This document shows, piece after piece, positions 25,095-33,958 of a stretch of 64,000 nt of DNA. The stretch comes from Rhodanobacter sp. LX-99 (GTDB lineage: Bacteria > Pseudomonadota > Gammaproteobacteria > Xanthomonadales > Rhodanobacteraceae): contig NZ_JAHFVL010000001.1 in the NCBI RefSeq assembly GCF_018599185.1, positions 496,001-560,000 of the forward strand, written 5' to 3'. A model generated the notes under the pieces. It was given only the letters and a program-made list of their open reading frames with translations. It had not been told where the DNA came from and did not search any database. Each line of letters opens with the position of its first letter. Positions within the stretch are counted from its first letter, which is position 1. The position numbers and the translations under genes were made by a program.

Positions 25095-26132
25095 TCATTC
25101 TCCTGCTGCCGGGGTGGTTTGCCACTGGATGGACACGATCTTCCAGCTGTCGCCGTCTTTCCTGAGGTTGAGCATCTCGCGGCTGCGCAGCGTGGCCGGC
25201 TTGCCCTTGACCGTGGTCTGCATGTCGCTTTCGCTGCCGACCATCGCGGTATCGCCCATCGGCATCGAGCCCAGCCAGACCGGCGTGATCCGCGCGGTTT
25301 TCAGGAAGGCGATGTCCTCGCCCAGGTGACCGCTCGCGTATTCATCCCGAGACTGCGTGTGACCGCCTTCGCTGATGCTGGCATCGGGCGCCAGCAACGC
25401 GAGCACGGCCGCACGATCGCCGCGCTGCAGCGCCGCCTGGAACGCCCGCGCCACGGCCTCGGCCGCGGGTGCCGCGTTCGGCTTCATCCCCTCCATCGAC
25501 AGCGGCGCCTCGACCGCCGGAGTGCCGGCGGCGTGTTCGTGAGCCTCGCCATCCGCGGCGGTCGCTGCATGGCTGTGGCTGTGGCCACCCTCGTCGCCCA
25601 TGTCCATGTCTTCATCCGGCGGGGCCTTCGCCACCATGTCCCTGTATTGCGCCGGCGTCAGGTCGGGCAGCTTCTGCAGGAAGGCGACCATGCTCCAGAT
25701 GGTGGGATCGTCGTGGCTGAGTCCCCACGCCGGCATCGCGCTCATCTTGATGCCGTGCTTGATCACCCAGAATGCCTCCTTCGGCGCGACCCGCACCTGC
25801 GACAGGTTCGGCGGCCGCGGGTACAGGCCCGGGCGGATTTCGGAATCCTTCCCGCCGGGCTTCAAGTGACACTCTGTGCACATCGCCGCGTACTGGCCGG
25901 CACCCTTCAGGATCAGCTGCTCGTCGTTGAGGTTGGGCACCTGGATGTCTTTCGAGTGCACCTCGATCGAACGCTCGCGCATGGCCTGCATGACGGCGAA
26001 GACAGGCCGGGTGTGAGGGGCATCGGCACCCATGTCGTAGAGGCCCGAGTACACGAACACTCCCCCGCCGATGGCAAGAATACCCAGGACAACGGCGACA
26101 GTGATGCCATGCTGCTTGATCTGCTGTTTCAT
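25095..26132 (-). CDS. Cytochrome c fused to a SnoaL/DUF4440-like domain
   Basis: 345 residues in three parts. An N-terminal membrane anchor (about 10-30) is followed by a monohaem cytochrome c domain with CTECH at 85-89 and a candidate axial Met in MSAMPAWG (M133). A His- and acid-rich linker (about 173-205, including GGHSHSH and GEAHEHAAG) joins it to a C-terminal NTF2-like domain (about 222-340) of the SnoaL/DUF4440 type, ending DGDSWKIVSIQWQTTP. The first part suggests periplasmic electron transfer; the second is a ligand- or substrate-binding cone. Within a cop/cus run it may accept electrons from CopA or sense metal, but that is speculation. 12 bp after copB. Confidence 0.85.
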   Translation of the reverse strand: MKQQIKQHGITVAVVLGILAIGGGVFVYSGLYDMGADAPHTRPVFAVMQAMRERSIEVHSKDIQVPNLNDEQLILKGAGQYAAMCTECHLKPGGKDSEIRPGLYPRPPNLSQVRVAPKEAFWVIKHGIKMSAMPAWGLSHDDPTIWSMVAFLQKLPDLTPAQYRDMVAKAPPDEDMDMGDEGGHSHSHAATAADGEAHEHAAGTPAVEAPLSMEGMKPNAAPAAEAVARAFQAALQRGDRAAVLALLAPDASISEGGHTQSRDEYASGHLGEDIAFLKTARITPVWLGSMPMGDTAMVGSESDMQTTVKGKPATLRSREMLNLRKDGDSWKIVSIQWQTTPAAGE

Positions 26133-26144
26133 GGTGCGTTCTCC

Positions 26145-27326
26145 TCAGAACCAGATGCGCACGCCGGCCCCGATCTGCCGGTCGAGCACGGGTTGGCGAT
26201 CCTGCCGTGCGTAGTCGGCGCTGGTGCCGACGCGGCGTACCCAGTTCACCCCGACGTACGGAGCGAACTGGCGGCGAATCTCGTAGCGCAGGCGCAGGCC
26301 GAACTGTACATCGGAGATACCGCGGCCGATGCCTCGCTGCGGATCGCTTTTGCCGTACAGGTTGATCTCCGCTTCCGGCTGCAGGATCAGCCGCTGGGTG
26401 AACAGCAACTCGTATTCCGCGCGCAGGCGTGCCGCCGTGCGACCGCCGGCGCCGGCATAACCGGTCGCCTCCAGTTCGAACCAGTACGGCGCCAGGCCCT
26501 GCACGCCGAACGCGGCCCAGCTGCGCGCCGGGCCTGCGCCGAAATCGCGGCGCACGCCCAGCTGCGTGCTCCAGAACGTGGCGACGTTGCGATTCCAGAG
26601 CACCTCCACGTTGCCGTCTTCGAGCTTGCCGCGGCTGCGTTCGCCCTCGCTGCGCAGCCACAGCTTGTCGCTGTCGCTGCCGTACCAGCCCTGGATTTCC
26701 CAGCTCTGGCCGTTGGCGTCGCGGCCGTGGAACGCCTCCAGTTGATCGATCAGCAGCATGCCGGCCGGTGCGCCGCCATGCATGTGCAGCCCATGCACGG
26801 GGCTGGCGGCGATGCCGTGGGAATAATCGCCGCTGCGTGCATCCGCAGGCGCGCGGCCGCCCTGCATCGGCCCCATTGTCATGCCCGGCATCGAATCCGT
26901 GCCGTGCGCCGCGCCGTGGTTCATGCCAGGCATCGCCTGGTGGTCCATGCCGTGCATCGGGCCGTGATCCATCTCGACCATGGCGCCGTGCTCCACTTGC
27001 GGCATCGTGCCGTGATCCATGCCGCCCATGTCATGCGCCCCGGTGGACGAAGGTGCCGGCGTGGCTGGAGCGTGCGGCCTCTTCGCCTTCTCGACCGGCG
27101 CTTTCGCCGCCGGTTTCGCGGCGCTGCCCGCAGTGGCCGGCATCGCCATGCCGTGCATGCCGGCGTGATCCATGCCCGGCATGGCGCCCATGGCCATCGG
27201 CGCCGTGCTGCTCGACGCGGCGGGAGCGCTCTGCGCCGCTGCCGCCAGCGGCAACGCCAGCAGCAGCGCGGCCAGCAACGCCGAACGCGGAGGCGCGATC
27301 GTGGTGTCGCGACGATGCATCCTCAT
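26145..27326 (-). CDS. copB: CopB-type outer-membrane copper resistance protein
   Basis: 393 residues. A signal peptide (LLAALLLALPLAAAAQ) is followed by a Met/His-rich region of about 150 residues made of MDHxxM-like units (MPGMDHAGMHGM, MGGMDHGTMPQ, MEMDHGPMHGMDH), a soft-metal sink. The C-terminal half is a predicted beta barrel: SWEIQGWYGSDSDKLWLRSEG through VRRVGTSADYARQDRQPVLDRQIGAGVRIWF, with the terminal aromatic typical of outer-membrane proteins. CopB binds copper at the outer membrane alongside CopA. The ATG at 27326 overlaps the copA stop (ATGA), indicating coupled translation. Confidence 0.92.
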   Translation of the reverse strand: MRMHRRDTTIAPPRSALLAALLLALPLAAAAQSAPAASSSTAPMAMGAMPGMDHAGMHGMAMPATAGSAAKPAAKAPVEKAKRPHAPATPAPSSTGAHDMGGMDHGTMPQVEHGAMVEMDHGPMHGMDHQAMPGMNHGAAHGTDSMPGMTMGPMQGGRAPADARSGDYSHGIAASPVHGLHMHGGAPAGMLLIDQLEAFHGRDANGQSWEIQGWYGSDSDKLWLRSEGERSRGKLEDGNVEVLWNRNVATFWSTQLGVRRDFGAGPARSWAAFGVQGLAPYWFELEATGYAGAGGRTAARLRAEYELLFTQRLILQPEAEINLYGKSDPQRGIGRGISDVQFGLRLRYEIRRQFAPYVGVNWVRRVGTSADYARQDRQPVLDRQIGAGVRIWF

Positions 27327-29089
27327 GACACCACCACCTCGCGGAACATGCCCGCCTCCATGTGGTACAGCAGGTGGCAGTGGTAGGCCCAGCGCCCCGG
27401 TGCGTCGGCCGTGACCGCATAGGTGATGCGCTGCGCCGGCTGCACGTTGACGGTGTGCTTGCGCACCTGGAATCGGCCATCCGGATTCTCCAGCTCGCTC
27501 CACATGCCGTGCAGATGGATCGGGTGGTTCATCATGGTGTCGTTGACCAGCACGATGCGCAGGCGCTCGCCGGTGTTGAAATGCACTGGCTTGGCGTCGG
27601 AGAACTTGATGCCGTCGAACGACCACATGAAGCGCTCCATGTTGCCGGTCAGGTGCAGCTCGATCTCGCGGCCGGGTTCGCGCGCGTCGATCGGCCCGCC
27701 GATGGTGTGCAGGTCGGCGTAGGTCAGCACGCGGCGGCCGTTGTCGCGCAGGCCGATGCCCGGATCGTCGAGATTGGTGCGCGGCATGTCGACATGCATG
27801 TCCACGCCGGGGCCGTATTCGGTACGGGCGTGGCGCACGACCGGTGCCGTTGCGGCCGCCATGACGGCCATGTTGCCGTGATCCATGCCGGCATGATCCA
27901 TGCCGGGCATCGCGGCGTGGCCGCCGCCGTGGTCCGCGTGCGGCATCGCGCCCATCATGTCCTGCATGCCCAGCCACACGCGCTGGTCCAGCGCCGGCAC
28001 CTCGGCGGACATGCCCTGCCGCGGCGCCAGCGTGCCGCGCGCGTAGCCGCTGCGGTCGATCGACTGGGCGAACAGCGTGTACGCGCGCTCGTCCTGCGGC
28101 TCGACGACGACGTCGTAGGTTTCGGCTGCCGAGATGCGGAATTCGTCGACCGGCACCGGCTGCACGTCCTGGCCGTCGGCGGCGATCACCGTCATCTTCA
28201 GGCCGGGAATGCGCACGTCGAAGATGGTCGACGACGAACCGTTGATGAAGCGCAGCCGGATCTTCTCGCCGGGCTTGAAGATGCCGGTCCAGTTGCCCGC
28301 CGGCGCGGCGCCGTTCATCAGGTAGGTATAGGTGTAGCCGGAGACGTCGCCCAGGTCGGTCGGGTTCATGCGCATGGCGTTCCACATCCTGCGCATCGCC
28401 AGCGCCTGGCCCAGTCCCTTCTCGCGCACGTCGCGGAAGAAATCCGGCACGGTCGGCTGGGCGAAGTTGTAGTAGTCGCTCTGCTTTTTCAGCTTGGCGT
28501 AGATGCGCTCGGGATCCTCGTCGGTCCAGTCGTTGAGCATCACCACGTAGTCGCGATCGGTCGGGTAGCGCTCGGGGCCGGCCGGTTCGATCACCAGCGG
28601 ACCGTACAGCGCGTTCTGTTCCTGGAACCCCGAGTGCGAGTGATACCAGTAGGTGCCGCTCTGGCGTACCTGGAACCGGTAGAGAAAGCTTTCGCCCGGC
28701 GCGATGCCGTCGAAACTGAGGCCGGGCACGCCATCCATCTGGAACGGCAGGACGATGCCGTGCCAGTGGATCGAGGTGGGCACGCGCAAGCGGTTGGTCA
28801 CGCGCAGGTTCACCGTGCTGCCCTGCCTCCAGCGCAGCAGCGGGCCGGGCACGCTGCCGTTGACGGTGGTCGCGGGCCGCGCCACCCCGGTGAAGTTGAC
28901 GGCGGTCTCGACGATGTCCAGCGCGAAGTCGGTGCCGCTCAGTGCCGTGGGCTGGCCCGGGCTGGTCAGCGCCCAGGCATTCGAGGGGCGCAGCAGGCCG
29001 AGGCCGGCCGCAGCGCCGCCGATGGCGAGGCCCTGCACGAAACGCCGTCGCGACAGATCGGTCGCGGGCGACGGGGAAAATGGATTCAC
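27323..29089 (-). CDS. copA: CopA/PcoA-type multicopper oxidase
   Basis: 588 residues. A twin-arginine signal (LSRRRFVQGLAIGGAAAG) exports the folded enzyme to the periplasm. Four copper-ligand boxes are seen: HWHG (108-111), WYHSHSG (148-154), HPIHLHGMW and the C-terminal HCHLLYHMEAGMF, which supplies the T1 and T2/T3 ligands. A Met/His-rich insert lies in the middle (MGAMPHADHGGGHAAMPGMDHAGMDH). The enzyme oxidises Cu(I) to less toxic Cu(II) and sequesters copper. Length is close to the 590-610 of the family. It is coupled to copB downstream, and the CopL-like gene lies 98 bp upstream. Confidence 0.96.
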   Translation of the reverse strand: MNPFSPSPATDLSRRRFVQGLAIGGAAAGLGLLRPSNAWALTSPGQPTALSGTDFALDIVETAVNFTGVARPATTVNGSVPGPLLRWRQGSTVNLRVTNRLRVPTSIHWHGIVLPFQMDGVPGLSFDGIAPGESFLYRFQVRQSGTYWYHSHSGFQEQNALYGPLVIEPAGPERYPTDRDYVVMLNDWTDEDPERIYAKLKKQSDYYNFAQPTVPDFFRDVREKGLGQALAMRRMWNAMRMNPTDLGDVSGYTYTYLMNGAAPAGNWTGIFKPGEKIRLRFINGSSSTIFDVRIPGLKMTVIAADGQDVQPVPVDEFRISAAETYDVVVEPQDERAYTLFAQSIDRSGYARGTLAPRQGMSAEVPALDQRVWLGMQDMMGAMPHADHGGGHAAMPGMDHAGMDHGNMAVMAAATAPVVRHARTEYGPGVDMHVDMPRTNLDDPGIGLRDNGRRVLTYADLHTIGGPIDAREPGREIELHLTGNMERFMWSFDGIKFSDAKPVHFNTGERLRIVLVNDTMMNHPIHLHGMWSELENPDGRFQVRKHTVNVQPAQRITYAVTADAPGRWAYHCHLLYHMEAGMFREVVVS

Positions 29090-29187
29090 GTTTGTCTCCT
29101 TCGGGGCATCGGCCGTCGATGCCGGTCACGGGTCGCGTTCACGCTGCCGTCGAGCGGGCGTGAAAGCGCTATCGAAGTGAACGGGAA

Positions 29188-29580
29188 TCAGCCCGCCGGA
29201 GGACGCAGCGGCGCGGCGTAAACCACACTGGGCGCGGGCGCGAAGGACGAAGGGACACGCAAGCGCTCCGGGGCCACCGGAACAAGTTCGGTCATGGCGA
29301 CTGCCGGCAAGACGCTGCCGCACATCGCCGCACAGTGCGCGGACCCCATCGAGCCATGCAGGCCATGATCCTGGTCGCCACAGCAGTCGGAGTGGGCCGG
29401 CATGATGTGCTGGCCACGATCGGCAGGATGCGCGATGGACGCGGGCGCGCCCTGATGCGCGTCGCCCATCATTCCGACGGGCATGCCGTGGACCGGCGCG
29501 ATCGCGAGGATCAGCCACGCCAACCACCCCATCGCCCGGAAGGATGGCAAGCGTGCGACATGGCGTAGCGAGCGGTTCAC
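29188..29580 (-). CDS. copL: CopL-like His/Cys-rich exported protein upstream of copAB
   Basis: About 130 residues if the GTG at 29580 is the start; the first ATG in frame is at 29532. A signal-like segment (MGWLAWLILAIAPVHG) is followed by metal-ligand-rich stretches: MPVGMMGDAHQG, HIMPAHSDCCGDQDHGLHG and SAHCAAMCG. The C-terminus ends AAPLRPPAG. In xanthomonads the gene before copAB is copL, a small His/Cys-rich protein needed for copper-induced expression of copAB. Position, size, composition and the proline-rich tail fit, so I use the symbol with caution. Neither start has a convincing Shine-Dalgarno sequence. Confidence 0.65.
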   Translation of the reverse strand: MNRSLRHVARLPSFRAMGWLAWLILAIAPVHGMPVGMMGDAHQGAPASIAHPADRGQHIMPAHSDCCGDQDHGLHGSMGSAHCAAMCGSVLPAVAMTELVPVAPERLRVPSSFAPAPSVVYAAPLRPPAG

Positions 29581-29680
29581 CGGCACAGCATAAAGTCCGT
29601 GCCGGCTGGCCTCAACTCTGGACGGGGGTCCAGCAGCGTCGTGACGGGTGGCCGCCACGTTCGCCCATCGCCCCGACGGA

Positions 29681-30013
29681 CTACTTGCTGTAGCCCATGT
29701 GCAGCGTGATCTTGTCGCCGGCCTTCAGGTTGGCCACCGACGCCGGCGGGAAATGCACGCGCAACGACATGCCGGCCGAGTCCACTTCGACGATGCCGGT
29801 CTTGCTGTCGACCGAGCTCACGGTGGCCGGCATCATGTGCATGCTGCCGTTCTTGTCGCGATGCATCTTGTGATGCATGCCTCCCATCTGTCCCATGCTG
29901 CTCGATGCCGCTGCCGGCGCCATGCCTCCACTGTCCTGGGCACTGACCGTACCGAACGCCAGGCAAAGGCCGAAGGCGGCCGTCGAAACGATGATTTTCG
30001 GCGAGAAAGTCAT
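29681..30013 (-). CDS. Small Met/His-rich periplasmic protein, CusF-like size, first gene of the copper run
   Basis: 110 residues from the ATG at 30013. A signal peptide (IIVSTAAFGLCLAFGTVSAQ) precedes a Met/His-rich stretch (SSMGQMGGMHHKMHRDKNGSMH). A compact C-terminal part follows (MMPATVSSVDSKTGIVEVDSAG then LKAGDKITLHMGYSK), which looks like a small OB-like beta fold as in CusF, but the CusF H-x7-W-x2-M-x-M site is not present. Likely a periplasmic copper buffer; the exact family is not recognised. It is the most upstream gene of the minus-strand copper run, about 100 bp before the CopL-like gene, and is divergent from rlmJ across 165 bp. Confidence 0.7.
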   Translation of the reverse strand: MTFSPKIIVSTAAFGLCLAFGTVSAQDSGGMAPAAASSSMGQMGGMHHKMHRDKNGSMHMMPATVSSVDSKTGIVEVDSAGMSLRVHFPPASVANLKAGDKITLHMGYSK

Positions 30014-30178
30014 GATGATTCTCCGCGCTGGGGGACGGCCGAAGCCCGCATGCCCGGCCGGTTGCAACTGCAACAGGCGGAGCCTGCACCGGTCGATGTG
30101 CAGGAAAGGTTATGTGACGCCGCGGGAGGAGTACGCCGCCGCCCCCTATACTGGGTCACCCCGCCCGCCGTGACCGCC

Positions 30179-31093
30179 ATGAATTACCGCCACGCCTATC
30201 ACGCCGGCAATTTCGCCGATGTCCTGAAACACGTCGTGCTGCTCGCTCTGATCGAGGCGATGCAGGCCAAACCCACGCCGTTCTGCTACATCGACACCCA
30301 CGCCGGCAGCGGCAACTATCCACTGGACGGCTTCGAGGCGCGCAAGACCGGTGAGCACCAGGACGGCATCGCGCGCCTGCACCCGGCCGAGAAGGTGCCG
30401 CCGCTGCTGCAGCGCTGGCGCGCCGGCATCCTCGGCGGCGCGGGCAACGAGCAGGGTCTGAAACAGTATCCCGGCTCGCCGCTGCAGGTCGCCCGGGCGC
30501 TGCGTCCGGGCGACAGCGCGCGGCTGTGCGAACTGCACACCGAGGAAGCGGCCAAACTGCGCGAGCTGTTCCGCGGCAACCCGCAAGTGCACGTGCATCA
30601 GCGCGACGGCTACGAGGCGCTGAAAGCGCTGCTGCCGCCGAAGGAAAAGCGCGGCCTGGTGCTGATCGACCCGCCGTACGAGGCGCAGGAAGCCGAGTAC
30701 AAGCTGATCGAGCAGGCGCTGAAGTCGGCCCTGCTGCGCTGGCCCACCGGCGTCTACGCCGTGTGGTACCCGATCAAGCTGCGCAGCCAGGTGCAGCCGT
30801 TCCTGCGCCGTCTGCAGCACAGCGGGGTGAAGCGCATCCTGCGCGCCGAGCTGCTGGTGCATCCGGACGATACGCCGTTGCGCCTCAACGGTTCGGGCAT
30901 GGTCATCCTCAACGCACCGTGGAACCTCGACGACACCCTGCGCGAACCGCTGCGCGTGCTGGCCAGCCTGCTGTCGCAGGATCGCCCGGCCGAATGGAAG
31001 CTGGACTGGCTGCTGGACGAAGCCGGCAGCCAGCTGAACACGCCCAGCCCGTTGCCCGCCTCGCGACTACCGCGGCCGCCGGGCCGCCGCTAA
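30179..31093 (+). CDS. rlmJ: 23S rRNA (adenine-2030-N6)-methyltransferase RlmJ
   Basis: 304 residues. The N-terminus MNYRHAYHAGNFADVLKHVVL is diagnostic for RlmJ. A SAM-binding region around FCYIDTHAGSGNYPL follows, and the catalytic DPPY tetrad is at about 164-167 (LVLIDPPYEAQEAEY). A C-terminal segment contains NGSGMVILNAPWNLD. RlmJ methylates A2030 of 23S rRNA before ribosome assembly. The ATG sits at 30179. The C-terminal tail after LDEAGSQ is extended and Pro/Arg-rich compared with the E. coli protein (280 residues). Transcribed divergently from the copper run. Confidence 0.96.
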   Translation: MNYRHAYHAGNFADVLKHVVLLALIEAMQAKPTPFCYIDTHAGSGNYPLDGFEARKTGEHQDGIARLHPAEKVPPLLQRWRAGILGGAGNEQGLKQYPGSPLQVARALRPGDSARLCELHTEEAAKLRELFRGNPQVHVHQRDGYEALKALLPPKEKRGLVLIDPPYEAQEAEYKLIEQALKSALLRWPTGVYAVWYPIKLRSQVQPFLRRLQHSGVKRILRAELLVHPDDTPLRLNGSGMVILNAPWNLDDTLREPLRVLASLLSQDRPAEWKLDWLLDEAGSQLNTPSPLPASRLPRPPGRR

Positions 31094-31133
31094 GCTCGAC
31101 GCACCCAGCCAGCGTTCCTCCAGGAGCACGACC

Positions 31134-31649
31134 ATGCGCACCCGCCCCGCCTTCATGCTGACCCGTCTCGCCGTGCCGGCCGCCCTGCTGATGCTGGCCG
31201 CCTGCGCACCGGCGCCGATCTACAAGGCCACCGGCGCCGCGGTCACCGCCGCGCCGTTCCAGGTGGCGCAATCACCCGAGAACTTCAGCAACAGCGAGGT
31301 GATCTGGGGTGGCCGCATCGTGCAGGTCAAGGTGCTCGCCGACCACAGCGAGATCGAACTGCTGGCCTATCCGCTGGACTCCTCGCAGCGGCCGAAGGCG
31401 AACGACAGCGGCAACGGCCGCTTCATCGCGGTGATGCCCGGCTACGTGGAGCCGCTGGACTATCCCTCCGGCGCGCTCATGACGGTCGACGGCAAGCTCA
31501 ACGGCAGCCGCGCCGGCAAGGTCGGCGAGGCCGACTACGTGTTCCCGCTGGTCAGCGTGGCGCAATCGCACGTGTGGACCGCCGAGGAAATGAACAAGGG
31601 CCGCAACAACGTCCGCTTCGGCGTGGGCCTGGGCGTCGGCATCCGCTGA
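31134..31649 (+). CDS. slp: Slp family outer-membrane lipoprotein
   Basis: 171 residues. A lipoprotein signal peptide ends in the lipobox LAAC with the modified C24. The mature protein has the Slp core: NSEVIWGGRIVQVKVLADHSEIELLAYPLDSSQRPK and the closing FPLVSVAQSHVWTAEE segment. Slp-type lipoproteins sit in the outer membrane and are stress or starvation induced in E. coli; the molecular role is not settled. A Shine-Dalgarno-like CAGGAG lies before the ATG at 31134. It follows rlmJ with a 40-bp gap on the same strand, so the two may share a transcript. Confidence 0.9.
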   Translation: MRTRPAFMLTRLAVPAALLMLAACAPAPIYKATGAAVTAAPFQVAQSPENFSNSEVIWGGRIVQVKVLADHSEIELLAYPLDSSQRPKANDSGNGRFIAVMPGYVEPLDYPSGALMTVDGKLNGSRAGKVGEADYVFPLVSVAQSHVWTAEEMNKGRNNVRFGVGLGVGIR

Positions 31650-31689
31650 TCCCGCCCACGCACCGGCACTTCGCCGGCCCGACGCCGCA

Positions 31690-32085
31690 TCAGCGCCGGA
31701 ATTGCGCGAACGTCACGAAGTGGCCGCCCGGTTCGCGATAGCCGATCTCGGTGGCGCCGTAGAACGTGTCGTGCCGCGGCGCCACGATCTCGCAGCTTTC
31801 CAGCGCGGCAGCCAGCTCGTCGATGTCGTCCACCTCGACGAACAGGCAGCTGCGATCGCCACGCCAACCCATCGCCGCCGCGTGCGGATCGGCCGCGAGC
31901 GAGGCGGTGGTCTGCAGCATCAGTTCGATGCCGTTGCCGAGCAGGATCACGAACGCCGGCCCGCCCTCGCCCGGCACCTCGGCGGTGACCGCAAAGCCCA
32001 GCCGGTCGCGCCAGAACGCGAGGCTGGGCGCGATGGTTTCGACGTACAACACGGGCGTGGCCTTGCGGCAAACGGGCGATGTCAT
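31690..32085 (-). CDS. VOC family protein (glyoxalase/bleomycin-resistance fold)
   Basis: 131 residues from the ATG at 32085. N-terminal TPVLYVETIAPSLAFWRDRLGF is the first VOC strand-helix unit, with FVILLGNGIELMLQTTASL and a second module containing VDDIDELAAALES. The end GYREPGGHFVTFAQF carries the usual metal-ligand region. No substrate can be assigned. The frame remains open upstream to 32391, but that stretch is a shadow of the AraC gene. The gene lies 70 bp downstream of an AraC-type regulator on the same strand, a common regulator-VOC pairing. Confidence 0.87.
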   Translation of the reverse strand: MTSPVCRKATPVLYVETIAPSLAFWRDRLGFAVTAEVPGEGGPAFVILLGNGIELMLQTTASLAADPHAAAMGWRGDRSCLFVEVDDIDELAAALESCEIVAPRHDTFYGATEIGYREPGGHFVTFAQFRR

Positions 32086-32155
32086 GATGGAACTCCTCGA
32101 GTGGATGGAGGCGCCAGCATGCATCGTGGCGCCCCGGCCGTCTTGAACGAATGCG

Positions 32156-32887
32156 TCAGCGCCAGCGTCCGGGCGTGACGCCGGCGAAGCGGCGGAACTC
32201 GCGCACGAAATGCGCCTGGTCGCTGTAGCCCGCGGCCAGGGCGACATCGACGGGCCGCTGGTCGCGCCGCTGCAGCAGTTGCCTCGCCCGCTCGAAGCGC
32301 AGCCAGCGCAGATGCTGCCGCGGGCTGACCCCGACATGCTCCATGAAACGCCGCTGCAACGTGCGCATGCCCACGCCCATGTCCTCGGCAAGCGCGGCGG
32401 TCGTCGACGGCAGCGCCGGTTCCGCCTGCAGCCGCCACAGCAGCCTTGCCGTATCCGTCAGTCGCAGCTGCGGCAGGATCGCCAGCAGACTCGCGTCGGC
32501 GCGACGACACCGCGCGACAAAATCGCGATCCTCGCACCACCCATCCAGCGGTGGGCGCCACGCGCGCGCCGGCAACGCGGCAAATTCGGCGCTGCCGTCG
32601 GTCAGCAGCGACAATGGCGCACCCAGCAACGGGAACAACCCACCGGGCACGAAGCGGATGCCGAACAGGTCCTGCCGGCCGCCGGCTTGCACCTCGATGG
32701 CGCGGGTCATCGTGCCGACCCAGCGCATCCGCGGCGATGCACCGGCAAAATCGCAGATCAGGTCGGCGCAGCCATCGGGAAGAATCCGTTGCGCCGCCCG
32801 CTCGCCGTCGACCGCGCTGTCGACGCCCCAATAGGCGGCAACCAGCCCGTGCAGGCGCGGCGATGGCGGGGATTCCCGATAAGTCAT
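32156..32887 (-). CDS. AraC-family transcriptional regulator
   Basis: 243 residues. An N-terminal effector domain (PPSPRLHGLVAAYWGVDSA through ADLICDFAGASPRMRWVG) resembles the DUF6597/AraC N-terminal domain of many small-molecule responsive regulators. The C-terminal DNA-binding domain has a first HTH around ALAEDMGVGMRTLQRRFMEHVG and a second in VALAAGYSDQAHFVREFRRFAGVTPGRW, the typical AraC signature. The ligand is unknown. It lies just upstream of, and on the same strand as, the VOC gene, which is its probable target. ATG 32887. It is divergent from a CDF transporter gene, with 88 bp between starts. Confidence 0.9.
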   Translation of the reverse strand: MTYRESPPSPRLHGLVAAYWGVDSAVDGERAAQRILPDGCADLICDFAGASPRMRWVGTMTRAIEVQAGGRQDLFGIRFVPGGLFPLLGAPLSLLTDGSAEFAALPARAWRPPLDGWCEDRDFVARCRRADASLLAILPQLRLTDTARLLWRLQAEPALPSTTAALAEDMGVGMRTLQRRFMEHVGVSPRQHLRWLRFERARQLLQRRDQRPVDVALAAGYSDQAHFVREFRRFAGVTPGRWR

Positions 32888-32975
32888 GCGCGCATCTTGC
32901 CACGGTGCCGATGGGTGCTGGCCGGGATTTCTTGCGGTGCCTTACACTTCACGGCCACTGCCGAAGGAACCGCAC

Positions 32976-33887
32976 ATGTCCGGCCACGCCGCCAACCCGA
33001 TCAAAGCCATCCTGCTCGCGCTGGGCGCCAATTTCGCCATCTTCGTGGCCAAGCTGTTCGCCGCCTTCGTCACCGGTTCCGGCGCGATGATGGCCGAGGC
33101 GGTGCACTCTCTGGCCGACTGCGGCAACCAGGGCCTGCTGCTGCTCGGCATCCGCCAGGCCAGGCGCCCACCGTCCGACGAGTTCCCGCTGGGCTGGGGC
33201 CGTGCGCTGTACTTCTGGTCGTTCCTCGTCGCCATCCTGCTGTTCAGCGTGGGCGGCATGTTCTCGATCTACGAAGGCATCCACAAGCTCACGAATCCCG
33301 AGCCGCTCAAGTGGCCGTGGCTGGCGCTGGGCGTGCTCATTTTCGGCATCGTGGTCGAGGGCATCTCGATGCGCGGCTGCCTGCAGGAAGTGAACAAGGC
33401 CCGCGGCGACCAGGATCTGTGGACGTGGTTCCGCCAGACGCGCTCCAGCGAGCTGCTGGTGATCTTCGGCGAAGACCTCGCCGCTCTTGTCGGCCTGTGC
33501 CTGGCCGCGATCGCCGTGGGCGCCACCATGCTCACCGGCAACCTGATGTTCGACGCCGCCGGCACCATCGCGATCGGCGTGCTGCTGATCGTGGTGGCGG
33601 TGCTGGTGGCGATCGAGGTCAAGGCGTTGTTGATCGGCCAAGGCGTGGAACCGCGCCGCCGCGAGGAACTGCTGGCCTTCCTCAACGCGCGCCCGGAAGT
33701 TGCCGAAGTGCTGAACCTGATCACCCTGCAGATGGGCCCGGACGTGATGGTCGCGGTGAAGGCGCGCATGCAGCCCACCGCCGGCAACCACCACCTGATC
33801 GAGGCGATCAACACCGTCGAGGCCGCCATGAAAACAGAATTCGGCGATGTGCGCTGGAGCTTCTTCGAGCCGGACGATGCGGATTGA
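32976..33887 (+). CDS. Cation diffusion facilitator family transporter
   Basis: 303 residues from the ATG at 32976, with a GAAGGA ribosome binding site. Six helices are visible. Helix II has the metal-site pattern MMAEAVHSLADCGNQ (HxxxD) and helix V GEDLAALVGL. The loop ALYFWSFLVAILLFSVGGMFSIYEGIHKL is characteristic of the FieF/MMT-like CDF branch. The C-terminal cytoplasmic domain is present (EVAEVLNLITLQMGPDVMVAVKARM). Such proteins export divalent cations against protons; Zn, Fe or Mn cannot be distinguished here. Unlike the CDF protein at 9766 this one is complete. Confidence 0.9.
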   Translation: MSGHAANPIKAILLALGANFAIFVAKLFAAFVTGSGAMMAEAVHSLADCGNQGLLLLGIRQARRPPSDEFPLGWGRALYFWSFLVAILLFSVGGMFSIYEGIHKLTNPEPLKWPWLALGVLIFGIVVEGISMRGCLQEVNKARGDQDLWTWFRQTRSSELLVIFGEDLAALVGLCLAAIAVGATMLTGNLMFDAAGTIAIGVLLIVVAVLVAIEVKALLIGQGVEPRRREELLAFLNARPEVAEVLNLITLQMGPDVMVAVKARMQPTAGNHHLIEAINTVEAAMKTEFGDVRWSFFEPDDAD

Positions 33888-33958
33888 CCGGTAACGGTTG
33901 AACGCGCGAGCCCACGCTACAATCCCACCCCCAGTTCCGCCCGCCTCTCTCGCCCCCC

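Noticed and set aside
31658..31680. CCGGCACTTCGCCGG hairpin between slp and the VOC gene as a terminator
   Set aside because: The stem is only 5 bp with no T-run, too weak to support.
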